NCBI RefSeq assembly: GCF_023898315.1
Contig: NC_064615.1
Span: 738,270,950-738,334,949 of the forward strand
DNA: 64,000 nt
Direction of reading: 5' to 3'
Source: Schistocerca nitens
Lineage: Eukaryota > Arthropoda > Insecta > Orthoptera > Acrididae
The stretch's first letter is position 1. Each line of letters opens with the position of its first letter. The notes beneath the pieces were generated by a model. That model was not told the origin of the DNA. It saw only the letters and a list, made by a program, of their open reading frames with translations, and ran no database searches. A program made the translations under genes and the position numbers. Below, in pieces: positions 10,331-22,203 of the stretch.

Positions 10331-12590
10331 ATGGCTGGCCACTAGCCGAAATCTAGATTTGTTGAATAAACAATGCAAGAAAAGGATGACTGATTACTGT
10401 GCTCTATCATTTGAAAGTCCATTGACAGAATTATTGAGAGAGTTCAGGGGTATTTTCTGAGTATTTTGGTGTAAAATAACTGTGGTCTCCAGCACCTTGT
10501 TACAAGGTAATTGTGTTTTGTTTAGTTTTATTTACCTTTCCATTTGTTCTGCACTGAAAAATCTGATGCACAGCAGTAAAATTGTGCACTGTGTGTCTTG
10601 TTTACAAACAAACTTTTTTCATCTACTCACAGCACTTGCTGTTGAAAACAGGAAAACTCACTTTACTCTTCACCCTCAAACATGCACTCAGTATGGCTAG
10701 GTTTCATCATTTGTTTGTTTTTCCATTATTGTTAGTTGCACTTTAACAGTGGTGTATAGCAATTTTGGTGACTGAATATTATAGGATCTTTCACTACTTG
10801 AAGGTATTGTCACAGAGACAAAGGTGGTAACAAACATAATAAATCATAGTTACACTGTTACTCTGTAACAAGCCACCAGAGACCATGGTTTTATATATGA
10901 AATTATTTGGAAAATACCCTTGAAAAACCCAGAAGACTTCCCAGCAAAATCTTAAGGCAACAACAGCATTGTAAAAACGCCATTTAATAATGCTTATTTA
11001 GAGTAATGGACCTGTTCTTGAAATTTTTAAGAACATTTTTAATGTAGTGTTGCATGATATGAAACTCAAATATTATGCTACTCGTCCTAAGCTAGCACTG
11101 TGAATGCTATTAATCAAAGAAGGGAAAGCTAGTTATAAAATATTCAGAATCAAGATTATTAATTCCACCATCCTCCTGTCCACTGCATTAATTTTCTTCT
11201 TCTTACTACTGAACAGTTAATTGTGTTCTGTACGTTTTCTCATATAGTGGTCATTCTAGCTTTTCTGTAATTAGAAATTGTTAAGTACAGGTTGTCATTT
11301 TACATTTTCCCATTTGACCAAGCAACAGCTGATCTCAGAAGCGATAAAGTACAATTATTGTTACCAGCTGTAAGAACTAATAATTATGTCTTATACCATA
11401 TTACTTAGAGAAAGCCCACATCTTCCCCGCGATTCGTGTATGTGTTAATTGCAAACAACATTGATTGATGTGCAAATGAACTGCAGTTTCTGTAATAATG
11501 ATGGATTAAGATCTCCAGATAATTTACTGTTCTGTAATATAGTTCATGACTAGAAGAGTTAAAATATTACAACAGGAAAGAATTTTTTAACCAGTCACTC
11601 AGTTAAAAGAAAGTATTTTGTATGTGATTCATGAAGACAAATGATAAGAAATGGAAATAAATAGTCAAAATTGATAGTGCACAAAATTAGCACTGTAATG
11701 AAAGATCGGTGTTGCCTTTATTTGCCTGTATACTGTTGATCATTAGCTATTAAAGTTTGCTGTGCCAGTAGAGACACACTAGAACAGGAGGCAATCTGTG
11801 AAACATCAGATAATAGGGCTGAACTGTCATGTGCTGCAAGTGTTTTGTTGAGGAACTGACCACAGTCTCCTTAGCAACGACCTATGTGGCATCAATTATT
11901 CACTGACAGACATTCAGCCATTGATTACCAAGCGACCAACCAGCAGTCACAGGTGAGCTGTCATACAGAAAGGGAAAATGACAGTACAATTCTGTCCTTG
12001 TTGACCAGGGGTATATCAGCTACTTGGTGTATTTCATTTCTTAAACTTCTTGTGTTGCTATATAGAGAAACATTCTCCATATATGAGAGTTTCGAATACA
12101 GTGGTGATAATGTGATAACTGACCTTTCTCTGAATGTACTCATATTTCCTCAATACCTCCAAAAGTACACTAATAGCAGTCAGCCAGTATAGTTTCACAG
12201 TACACTATCATGAAAGGCATAAACTTTAGAAACTGGTAAAACGGTTATTTTAATGAAGACACCAGTAATACAAAACCAATGCAGAGCAGCCACACAATGC
12301 TGCTATAAGTTGACAGAAAAACCTTTGATGAGAATGCAGTTAGCAGGTAAACAAATATGAAACATGTGGAATGTATGTGTCTCGAAAGAGAATCGACCCT
12401 CTTTTCTTTAAGATGCGCTATTAACGGAATGTGTAGCATTCAGAGAAATGTTAGCTGATGTTCTGCAAAGACATGGATGATGGAAACAAACTGTGTATGG
12501 TTGACTTGTCACTGTTAACACTGTGTAAAATGAAGATGCTTTCTGGAAGAATTTTATTTAGTTTTACATGTGTTACAATAAAGTGATATA
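10331..12590. other. A+T-rich DNA without recognised genes or repeats
   Basis: Open frames are short and compositionally random. A good splice-donor-like CAG/GTGAGC lies at 11951-11957 after an open stretch from 11884, but no supporting acceptor or similarity was found. Confidence 0.4.
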
Positions 12591-12657
12591 ATGAACATGG
12601 ATACAGGTGATAGTGGGAATGTACCCCTGCAGTCAAGGCCAGAAACAGCAGAGGAAG
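12591..12657 (+). CDS. Candidate first coding exon of an unrecognised host gene
   Basis: ATGs at 12591 and 12597 open a frame, preceded by an in-frame TAA at 12579, that encodes MDTGDSGNVPLQSRPETAEE, an acidic and balanced peptide unlike the A+T-driven peptides around it. It ends at a strong donor-like AAG/GTAAGG with GT at 12658-12659, leaving one base of the next codon. If unspliced, the frame would end at TAG about 17 codons on. The phase fits acceptors at 16560 and 44177. I do not recognise the protein. Evidence is only composition and splice consensus. Confidence 0.3.
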
Positions 12658-15600
12658 GTAAGGAAGATTGCAGAATCATTATGTGTGATCCTGAGCAATT
12701 AAATCAATAGCGATAATCAATTTAATCTTCACAAATAATTTTGCAGTTTCCTGTCAAAGAACCATTTTTTGATTCCATTACCTCTCGTACAGTCCTTCAG
12801 AGCACCATGTCTCAATTTCAGTTTTGCATATTTTAGTGTTTTCTTTTTTCTTTCCCTCCAGTTTTCCTCCATCCTTCCACTATCTTGCTTTTTCCTCCTC
12901 TCAGTATATTTTGAACTTATTTTCTTCTCCTTCCTGCCTCAGACTCATCCCATCTGTAACACTTTTATTCTAAAACAGTTTGTATCTGTTGCTTCGTATT
13001 ATGTTATGGTCTTCCTTTGGTTAATCTTTCTTCACCTCTTGAAGTCAGCTTCGTTTGCCAAAGTTATCAATCTTTGACTTAATCTTGTGTCATCTATTCT
13101 GTATACAAGGCAAAAGAATTATGCTCTTGTATTTTCCTGATTTTACTTAATGGGCTTTTTATGAACTTTGTGACTCAGTACCTTATTTCCAGCAAGATGT
13201 TTATGTTAGGAATAAACCATGTCTTTTTTGGGCTTGAATTTTAATTTTTGAATTTTATTGCTTTCACTGTAATTGTTTCTCTCCAAGCTTGAGCAATGAA
13301 TTTAGGTTGGGCATACTAGGAATTCCAAAAACTCTAGGACATTCATCTGTATTATCACATGTACTGTGGAGATATCTTTTCTTGTATATAGCTCCAAAGT
13401 ACCCCATTTCAGTTCAAGCATATTATCCTAACCTAAATCAATTATTGTCATAAAAATGTGAATTATGTAAAACATAAATTACAGAAAAGTGTGTGTTCTG
13501 GTTCACACACCACTATACAACTCCAGAAATATGCTGGTAGAAAGACTGTAACATTAATCTTTCTTAATATTCAACAGCAAACAGAATTTCCTACGAAACT
13601 GTATAGTCAAATTTTTGCATATTGGTAACGGTAAAATCAAAATCTTCATGTGTATTGGTTCTTGTTATGCTTCTTTGGTTGATAGACACTCAGACACCAA
13701 AAAGGAAATTACATGTGTTTGACCAACAAATACTGATGTATTTCCAGTGATACAAAGATGAAATGGAAGTTTACTTGTGAAGGCATAATATACAGATGTA
13801 TAATATTTTTATCCATGAACGCAATAATCAAATGTCAAATTTTACTATGAAATTAAAGTTTTGTATATAGTTCCAATTAGATAAACAGTTACGTTGTTTA
13901 TCAGCATGAGTGAAGCACATAAAACAACTTGAATGAATGCAGCTGCTCAGAAAAGATCAATCATTCATAGCAATAATTCTTGTAGAGCTGTATGCTAAGA
14001 ACTTCATAAGTTATTTCACTTATACAAATTTGAGTAGAAAATGAGAATAATCTTATTTGCCATTTCAGCTGTTAAAGTGATGGATACAAAGAATACTCTT
14101 TTGCTTTTAATGTCTCTACAGAAGTTAGTAATGAGTAAGCAGAGCTTCCAAAATATGTAAATCTAGAGCCAGTTGTAAAATGAAATACAGAAAATAACAC
14201 TGATTTTATCTCAGTCATGAACACTCCAAGTCAAATGTTTGACCAGTTTTACACACTGCAAATTTGTTCATCCAAATTAACATTATGCTCAGTGAATGTG
14301 AGGCAGTTATTTTATTAGTAATCTCTCAGGCATCATTCACCTTACACGAGCTAAACATTTTCCTTCAGAATTTGGGCCAAGGTCAATAACTGAAAATTTT
14401 TCTTGTATTTACAATTGTGTTTCAGTCAAATTTTATTATTTCTTTAATGCTTCTCAAAAACCCATTTCTTATGTTTACATTATTATATCTGCTTATGTGG
14501 ATGATAATTTATAATTATTCCTTTTTTCTTCCAATAACATATTACAATGAATGATAAAAAGCTTACATTTTTTATCAAGAGCACTTAGCATATACTAATT
14601 ATTGGAGCTTATGTTAATAAATCAGTCACAAATATAATTATTGGATCCTATATTAATAAACCAGTCACAAATAAAAAGAATTAAATGAAACAGTTCCCAT
14701 TAATAGGCTTTTCCTGTCTGATTTCTGTTCCATTATTTATTTTAAGTGGGAAAGTTTTTACTTTGAACAGAGGTCATGCCAGATTAAAACAGTGGATGTG
14801 AAGTTTCTGAGATGAGTCAGAGGATCTGTCATACTGCATTATGCTTGTGCAGATTCATTCTATGATTCACCATGTTCAGCCGATTGCATGATGAACATAA
14901 ACCTTCAGTAATGTGAAATGAGTCAAAGTATACCTTAACAAAGAAAAATAGCAGTTAGAAGCTGCAATTATTGTAAACTACAGTAAACATGCTTTAAACT
15001 ATTTGTACCTAGTCAGTCTAAATTTAACGTACTAAAATGAACAAGTAAGGCAGTACATTGAAACACCAGTTACTGCCATAGATGTACTGAACAGCAGCTG
15101 TTTGTTAGCTTCTGATAGCTTAGATTTTCATTGTCAGTAACAAATACAGCTACTGTTACTGTACAAGAACTGAATTTAAGAATTTCAAGGTCTTTGAAGA
15201 GGTCTCTACAAGATCCACAGTTGTGTATTTTATTCAGTACTCATACTGCTTACTTTGTCTGAGTGAATATGTTCTTCAGTTTAACTGCTCTGTCCCAGAA
15301 GATAATTTCATAAGACAATCCAGGAAAGAAAGTATGCAAAATAAGCTAACATCTTCATCTTAAAGTCAGTACAGTGAGAAATTCCTATACTGCTTATTTT
15401 GTCTGCGTGAATATGTTCTTCAGTTTAACTACTCTGTCCCAGAAGATAATTTCATAAGACAATCCAGGAAAGAAAGTATGCAAAATAAGCTAACATCGTC
15501 ATCTTAAAGTCAGTACAGTAAGAAATTCGTTTTAAGTTTACCTTGCTGAGCTTTTTGGTTTGTTTGTTTTGTGTGTTACAGTCTGTTGTTACATTCTGTT

Positions 15601-16559
15601 CAGTGATGTTGTCCTAGTGGAACCAAAGGAATTTTGTGCATAGTGTTTCCTTTAGTGTAATATGGCTAATGTTGAGAATAAGAGTGCATTTGAGTTCAAA
15701 ACTTAAAATTTAAACTGTTTGCTGTGAATTAGATGTAGGAATGAATGAAGATTGTGGTTTAATACAACCTCAGTAACAGAGATTTAGAAACAGTATGTAT
15801 TCCCAGGTTTAATAATGAAGAAGAATAAAATTGACCATGTTCTTTTTGAAGGAACCATTGGTATTAATGATTTAATAAACTTAGGGAAACCATGAAAAGT
15901 CAAAATATGAATGACTGGATGAATTTTAAATGCCAGGCCAATGTCTGAAGTAAGGGGTCACATCATTCACTCTGAACAAAATGTATGTCCATTCAGTTAT
16001 CACCTGAACTGAGCCCAGTCAGAAGAGTTGGGGTCTTTGATTAATATATTTGTTTCATCAGGAAACAATGAAGTTTTTGGTATATTTTAAAGTTGTAGTT
16101 TATGAACAAGAGTCAACTTTCTACTGAACATTGTGGGAATTTTCACTGAATATCATTTTATACCTGTGTGACCCACTGCTTCCTGTTATGAAAATTAGAA
16201 TTTATCTTGTAAACAGAATGCCACACCATTTTAGTTCACCAAACAGCATTTTGTGGTTTATGCATGCTTCTTAGAAAGAATGTAAAATAAACTTACTGAA
16301 TAGTTTTTATCCAAATTAAAAACAAAATTATGATCTTAGTACACATAGTTAGTTAATCTCCTTCAAACTATGCCCACAGTTAATTTGTATTGATTTGTTG
16401 AGGATGTCAATCAGCCATTTTGCAAGTAATTGCAGCTCATTCATGTTCACTGATACTGGCAGTGAGTAGGCCAAGAAAAACTGTTTTTCTGTAATTTTAC
16501 GACGAAGGATTGACTATACAATGAATGTGATATGTGTTGGTATTTTATTTTGTTTGCAG
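12658..16559. other. Repeat-poor A+T-rich DNA, possible intron
   Basis: Apart from the 144-bp tandem duplication, no transposon, RNA gene or domain-bearing frame was recognised. The hydrophobic frame at 12769-13077 arises from a T+C-rich tract and has no homology I can name. Confidence 0.35.
15243..15530. repeat. 144-bp tandem duplication
   Basis: Bases 15243-15386 and 15387-15530 are direct copies differing at only a handful of positions, starting at ATACTGCTTA. No open frame or transposon signature is involved. The low divergence suggests a relatively recent segmental event. Confidence 0.9.
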
Positions 16560-16651
16560 TAGCACCGGAAGTATATCAAAGGAAGGATATGTTTTTTGCC
16601 TCTGTATTTCCAGTTGGAGTATTTGCTGTGAAAAGCAACCATAGTCCATAG
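16560..16651 (+). CDS. Weak candidate exon (alternative or terminal)
   Basis: A polypyrimidine-rich acceptor (TATTTTATTTTGTTTGCAG) precedes 16560. Entered in phase 1, which is what the exon ending at 12657 would supply, the sequence reads VAPEVYQRKDMFFASVFPVG and stays open to TAG at 16649-16651. An internal donor GTATTT at 16619 would end the exon in phase 0, which does not fit the acceptor at 44177, so it would have to be a terminal or alternative exon. No similarity recognised; chance is a serious alternative. Confidence 0.2.
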
Positions 16652-17784
16652 TACTTTTTGCAGTTGATGATAACCTAGCAGATTAATGTGTGCTATTCAC
16701 AAAGTATTTTACTCCAAAGCCCATGCTGAGATGTGTCACTGATTTGTAATACTTCAAAGGGCATGTGACTATAGTCAGCAACCTGTGGATGGATAACTGA
16801 TTACATTCTCCAAAAATCTTTGCTATTTTAAGTTAATATTGTGTGCACATAGGTGTTAGGTGACCATTGATTTCTGCTTACATTATGTAGTGCTATACTG
16901 GACAAACACCTGGTGTGAGACTGTTGTGTGCCGTTGTCACTGTCAGTGATAGGTCTGTGTTATTTCAGGAACATATTGCAGATTGCAAATTAAAGTATAT
17001 AAGGAGCTAAACATGGTTATTCACACACTCTCTTCACCACAATCTCAAGTCTGTATCACTACTGATATATGATCAGTTTCTATCACATGTTCTCAGAATA
17101 TATAAAACTTCTTCATACACAGTAAACGTCATCCCTGGTATGCCATGCTACTAATTAAAATAATCTAGAATAGATTTTCTTGACATACTCAAGAAGTCAG
17201 AATCTGTGTGTAATAAACATGGATAAAATTACTCTGATTTGAATCCTGGGTTGCTGCTGCCAACAATATCAACACATATTTCCAGTTTTATCCTAGAAAT
17301 GTAGCTGTATTTGTCTGAAACTTAATCACGTTTTTGCGTTATCTGTTTGTGATATATATCTTATTGTTACTTGATGATTACACAATATAGTTGAACTTTC
17401 TATTCATTAGTGTGGAAGAATCATAAATTTATGATTTTCCAGGTTAACTGGTCATTTGTCCCTCTTTCTATTATCATCTTTCATGTATGGTTCTATTCAC
17501 ACAATTAAAGTCATAGTCAATGTCAGAAACTGTGTTTTTTTGTTGCAAGATGGCATTCCTTTCTATGCATCATCAACTGCTGGACTGTAAGTGCATTTTG
17601 TACCCAGAAGTTCCCTTTGCCTACTTTGTAAACTGACTCAGCACATCAGAATGCAGCTTATATTTTAAGTTCACCTAAGTGACTAGAAAAAGTGGGTTGT
17701 TCTATCCCCATATTTCAGAGAGAGAAGCAGAATAACATGTTCTAAACACATTTTAAAAGTCTCTGAACTTCAAATAAAGAATTA
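16652..17784. other. No recognised feature
   Basis: A+T-rich sequence without convincing frames, repeats or RNA genes. Confidence 0.4.
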
Positions 17785-18664
17785 CAGTGGGTGGCCAAAA
17801 ATGTGGAAACACTGAAAACACAACACATTACCAGGGCTACTAAGGTTCAGGAAACCTGTTGACATCCCTAACAGTTTCTAGTCATCCCAGAATCGATAAA
17901 TACAGAACCTTTAAGGTTTTTAAGAGAATCTTGTACCATTCCTTGCGCAAAACAGCGGCAAGTTCAGGTAACTATGATGGAGGTGGATGGCAATCACTCA
18001 CCCTTCACTTCAAAGCAGACAACAAAAAATTAATAATATTAAGATCTGATGACTGTGGTGGCCTGGGGAGATGTGACAGTTCATCTTTGTGCTCACAAAA
18101 TCAGTCCTGGCTGATATATGCTGCGTGAACAGGACCCCTGTCGTCTAAGAACACACCATTATCATTGGGGAGCAAATATTGTGCCATTGGATGGAGCTGA
18201 TCAACCAAAATGTTCATGTAATCTTTGACAGTAAAGCGACCTTGCACAATAACCATGAGGCTCGTGGAATACCATGATATGGCTGCCCAAATCGTTAGCA
18301 TATCCCCTCCGTGTTTCACTCTTGGGACATAAACTCAGCTAGAAGTTGAAACAGTGTGCAAAAAGACTCATCTGACCAAATGACTTTCTTCCATTGCTGC
18401 ATAGTCCAGTTTTTGTGGCTTTGGCACCACATTTTCCTGTAATGAGCATTTGCATTGTTAATGACTTGTTTTGTAATTCCCACTCATCCTGCAGTTCCCA
18501 TCTTACGGAGCTCCCTTCAGGTTGCTTAAATGCTGATGGGGTTCAAGAGTGCAACATTTAGTTCTGTAGTCACTTTTACAGCTGTCATCCTCTTATTTGT
18601 CATAACATTCCTCTTCAGTGATAATCTGTCATGATCACTCGACACACCCTTTCATCCTCATTGC
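17785..18664 (-). mobile_element. Tc1-like transposon, 3' part of a split copy
   Basis: The element starts at a TIR, CAGTGGGTGGCCAAAAATGT, right after a TA (17783-17784). Its other TIR lies at 22546, and the interior is split by the CR1/LINE stack at 18665-22203. Minus-strand frames encode the transposase catalytic region: HGGDMLTIWAAISWYS and NDNGVFLDDRGPVHAA, the second containing the DD of the second DDE block. The second copy at 52373-53562 has the same order without this interruption, which shows where the host element was cut. Confidence 0.85.
18101..18319 (-). pseudogene. Tc1-like transposase, catalytic-core fragment
   Basis: The 72-codon frame contains KHGGDMLTIWAAISW, the family block after the first catalytic Asp, and VFLDDRGPVHAA, the second catalytic Asp block (family form xQDDNxPIHTA). 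The C-terminal part with the third acidic residue lies at lower coordinates in other frames. The enzyme's N-terminal region is found far away at 22220-22442. Confidence 0.75.
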
Positions 18665-18966
18665 GAGTTCAGGATTAGTAGTGTACTGCTTGACACAGTC
18701 ATGCTGATTATATATCTAAGTGCAGCATTGTAAAGCAGTATGAAATGGAATGAGCAAACAAGGATAGTAGTAGGGAATGTGACTGGTTGACTTTGGTTTA
18801 TTGGGAGAAGTTTAGGAAGGTGACCACATATAGGACACTAGTGCAACCCATTGTTGAGTACTGTTTGAATGTTTGGGCCCTGCACCAGGTCAAATTAAAG
18901 CAATTCAGATGTCAGCTATAGATTTGTTACTGGTAGCTTTGAACAACACTAAGTACTACGGGGATT
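18665..18966 (+). mobile_element. CR1 LINE 3' region, part A (nested in Tc1)
   Basis: Bases from about 18665 carry a CR1 RT C-terminal segment: frames with LWFIGRSLGR and LLSTV, nucleotide matches to the TTACTGGTAG block, and an end at TACGGGGAT where the frame is broken by another LINE. The rest of this CR1 continues at 21905. It was therefore present before the inner LINE arrived. Confidence 0.7.
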
Positions 18967-19357
18967 TAGAATCTCTGACCACTCTGCATTATTCATTGAA
19001 CTACCAAAAATTGAGAAAGAAATTTCTTGTAAGAAAAGCTATATGAAAAGGAACTTCAATGAAAAAAATCTATTACATTTAGAAATAAGTTAAGAGCGAC
19101 TGAATAGTTTTATAACAGCTATATTTCAAGTAATAGTAACTTTAATAATTTTTATAGCAGCTTTCTTGAAATGTTTGATGGAACTTTTCCACTTCGAACT
19201 ACATGCAACAAAACGACTAATAAACTTAAATAGATAGACCAGTATATAAAAATTTCTAGTCTCAGGAAGAGGAGACTCCACAATGAACTGAAATACAATA
19301 AAACAGACATTCTACTGGATGTTTTCTTTATTATAAAGTTATATTTTTAAAAAAATT

Positions 19358-19621
19358 GTGATGCCAGCCAAGCAAATGGCAAACGAGAAGCTCATTGTAC
19401 AACTTAAAAGTAAAATAAAAGCAGTGTGGTCTGTTCTCAAATCAGAGTTAGATGTAAGAGTCAGTAGTAATGAAATATCTAGGATTAAAGTAGATGATAG
19501 CTTTACTGTAAACCCACCTCAAATATCAGAGTGTTTAAATGAATTCTTCATAAACATAAAAAAACAAGATGCTGATGTAGAAGAATATCAGAGTAATGTA
19601 AATCCCTTTGGAATCCACTAA
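19358..19621 (+). pseudogene. LINE ORF2 inter-domain fragment
   Basis: The 87-codon frame contains KAVWSVLKSELDVR and NPPQISECLNEFFINI, the stretch between endonuclease and RT in this LINE clade (the IAxxFNxFF-like block). It ends at TAA 19619 just before the RT fingers. Confidence 0.65.
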
Positions 19622-20071
19622 GAAGCTGAATATTTTACTGGTTTTAAAAAAGTCACAATAACGGATGTGGAAAATGTTATCATTTAAAAACTAAAAACTC
19701 GGCTGGGTGGGACAGGATACCCACTAAATTGATTAAAACAATGTGTGGCATAATAGCACCTCCCCTAACTAAAACATTCAACCAATCTTTTGAACAGGGA
19801 TGCTTTCTCAATGTTTTGAAGTATGCCGAAGTCAGACCTCTGTTCAAGATAGTGTCGAGGGAAGACATGGGGAACTATTGGCCATTTCTATTCTTCCAGT
19901 CCTGTAAAAAGTATTAGAGAAAGTAGCTGCAAACCAGATCAAAAAATAATATTATTATATTATTATAATTATTATTATTATATTATTATAAGTAACCAAT
20001 TTGGATTTTTACCTGGAAAAAAGAACACTCTGGATGCAGGGAATAATTTTACTGAAAAGATAGGAAAATCA

Positions 20072-20326
20072 TTGGATCAGAGGAGTAAAGTTGCAGGTGA
20101 TATCACAATAGCATTTGACTCCATGAACCATGACTTGCTTGTCTACAAAGTAGACAAATACAGGATTAAGGACAATGCTCTAAATTGGCTAACATCATAC
20201 TTACACAACAGAAAACAAAGTGTAAGTATCACTTCAGATGCAATGAACTTTTATTCTAAATGGAGTACAGTGTCACAAGGTGCACCTCAAGGCTCTATTT
20301 TGGGGCCAACCCTGTTTGTATTCTAG
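20072..20326 (+). pseudogene. LINE reverse transcriptase core, interrupted by a SINE
   Basis: The 84-codon frame reads IAFDSMNHDLL (first catalytic Asp block, F-D-x-x-x-H-x-L), ALNWLTSYLHNRKQ and GAPQGSILGPTLF, all conserved RT blocks. It is cut at 20325 by the SINE and resumes at 20574 with YINDLP in the same reading phase. Upstream frames at 19729-19917 hold the fingers. Confidence 0.85.
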
Positions 20327-20562
20327 GTTGGTTGGTTGGTTTTGGGGAAGGAGACCAGACAGCGTGGTCATCAGTCTCAGCGGATTAGGGAAGGATGGGG
20401 AGGGAAGTCGGCCGTGCCCTTTCAGAGGAACCATCCCGGCATTTACCTGGAGTGATTTAGGGAAATCACGGAAAACCTAAATCTGGATGGCCGGACGCGG
20501 GATTGAACCGTCGTCCTCCCGAATGCGAGTCCAGTGTCTAACCACTGCGCCACCTCGCTCGG
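20326..20562 (-). mobile_element. tRNA-derived SINE inside a LINE RT frame
   Basis: On the minus strand the element begins CCGAGCGAGGTGGCGCAGTG, a tRNA-like A-box head, with a B-box-like GGTTCAATCC about 45 nt on. A body follows with ATGCCGGGATGGTTCC and a tail of GGTT/AACC repeats (GGTTGGTTGGTTGG on the plus strand). A perfect 12-bp duplication GTTTGTATTCTA flanks it (20314-20325, 20562-20573, boundary base shared). It is one of the best-preserved elements here and younger than the LINE it sits in. Confidence 0.9.
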
Positions 20563-21157
20563 TTTGTATTCTACATAAATGACTTACCCATAAATGTAAA
20601 TTCCCCATCAGTTCTCTTTCCAGACAATACTTCTATTTTAATTAAAAATGACAATGCAGAAAAAATTCCGAGCTGCATCGTAAGCACACTGGATATCTTA
20701 GAAAACAGGTTCCAGTTAAATGGGTTGGAACTGAACATTGCAAAAACCAATATGGTACATTTCAAAACCAAACATTCGAAATGCGTGGAACTTAAAATAC
20801 AATGTAACAATCAAACCATGAAATAAGTTGGCACTGTCAAATTCCTGGGACTAAATATGGACAAGAACTTAAGCTGGAATATAGACATTAACTTCCTATG
20901 AAATAAACTAAGCAATTTTGTATTTTCAACACGAATACTAGCAAATTCCACTGGCTTGCTTACATGAAAAATTGCTTATCATGGTTATTTTGAATCTGTC
21001 ATTAGATATGGGATAATTTTCTGGGGAGGTTCAAGTAGTGTACCTCGAACACTGAAACTGCAAAAGAAAATTGTCCAATACATGTTTACTGCACAACACA
21101 CAGAGTCTTGTCACCCATTATTTTGGAAACTGCAAATCCTAGCTGTTTCCCCATGTA

Positions 21158-21407
21158 CCAGGTATAGATGTATGAAACCGGAACTTCCCTATAGATGGTG
21201 CTAGCTGTCAGTGTAGGGTCTATGAGACTGTGTCTGCAGAGCCATCTGCTTCCTGTAATGGCTGACGATGAATGTGAACATGCAATACCCCAACTTCCAT
21301 AAATTAGTATCTGTTTCAAACCTGTAAACATGTCAAGTTTTGTGCCTATGAAACAACAGACATGTAATTATTGCAACCAGATTCCAGTTTCATACTTCTA
21401 CACCTCG
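21158..21407. mobile_element. Tc1/mariner-type MITE, TA-flanked
   Basis: The 250-bp element sits between TA dinucleotides at 21156-21157 and 21408-21409. Its ends form about 26-bp inverted repeats sharing GTATGAAAC with neighbouring matches (AGGTATAGATG against AGGTGTAGAAG). It interrupts the LINE C-terminus: the peptide before (LQILAVSPC) and after (IYGIMIFLQS) belong to one conserved block. No transposase frame. Confidence 0.75.
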
Positions 21408-21904
21408 TAAATTTATGGAATTATGATCTTCCTACAAAGTAGACAAAAATTATTTGAGGAGAATCATTGTAACCACACATATAGCACAAGAAATAAAAAT
21501 AATTTTATGCTACCCACACACCAGTTGAAATTATATCTATAGACTTCACAGTATATGGGGATGACAATATACAAAAAGTTAATGGACAAAAACATATTTA
21601 ATATGAAGCCAGATATTTTAAAAATGAGACTACAGCAGATTGTGTGGGAGAAATGGTACTATCCAGTAGAAGAGTTCCAGAGGATGAACTGATCATTTGA
21701 GCAAGTGGTAATTAAGTGTTAGATTTTATTGTATGTGTGTATAACAAAACTGTATTATTATTATGATGTTCTCAGGTAACTTCACTTGTTCTTTGTTTAT
21801 GGTGAAATTTTACCACAATTTGACATATCTCCTATACCTGAATCAAATGATTTAGGTCATGTACACTGTGAGACAAATAAACCACAATTCAAAAGAAATT
21901 CACA

Positions 21905-22203
21905 AAATGCTTTGGAAACTCAAATGGGGATCACTGGAGGAAAGGCAATATTCTTTTTGAGGAGTACTTTTGAGAAAATTTAAAGAACCAGATTTTGAGA
22001 CCAACTACAGAACAATCTACTGCTGCCAATGTACATTTCATGTAAGGACCATAAATATAAGATCAGGGCTCATATGGAGGCATATGAGGCAGCCATTTTT
22101 GTGAGTGGAATAGCAAAGGAAATTGGCTAGTAGTGGTACATAGTACCCTCCACCATGCACTATATGGTGGCTTGTGGAGTATGTATACAGATATAGAAGT
22201 AGA
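21905..22203 (+). mobile_element. CR1 LINE 3' region, part B
   Basis: The continuation of the CR1 begun at 18665: TTTGGAAACTCAAATGGGGA, then the 3' UTR with GTAAGGACCATAAA, TAGTGGTACATAGTACCCTC and a terminal GAGTATGTATACAGATATAG. It ends where the Tc1 element resumes. Confidence 0.75.

Larger units (their letters stand above)
18967..21904 (+). mobile_element. Jockey/CR1-superfamily LINE (nested in CR1)
   Basis: The element enters within the endonuclease C-terminus (FRISDHSALFIELP near 18970), then has a linker with FPLRTTCNKTT near 19190, a domain-linker frame (19358-19621), RT fingers (19729-19917), RT core (20072-20326), a palm with FPDNTS in place of the usual FADDTS near 20620, thumb and C-terminus to about 21600, and a 3' UTR. 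It is 5'-truncated, and a TAT-rich microsatellite (19946-19990) has expanded inside the RT. It carries a SINE (20326-20562) and a MITE (21158-21407). Confidence 0.8.

Noticed and set aside
11884-11953. Possible short exon ending at CAG/GTGAGC
   Set aside because: The donor is good, but the acceptor is weak and the peptide has no supporting feature; too little to call.
12769-13077. 102-codon hydrophobic frame resembling a membrane protein
   Set aside because: The residues follow from a T+C-rich tract; no conserved motif, no splice or start context.
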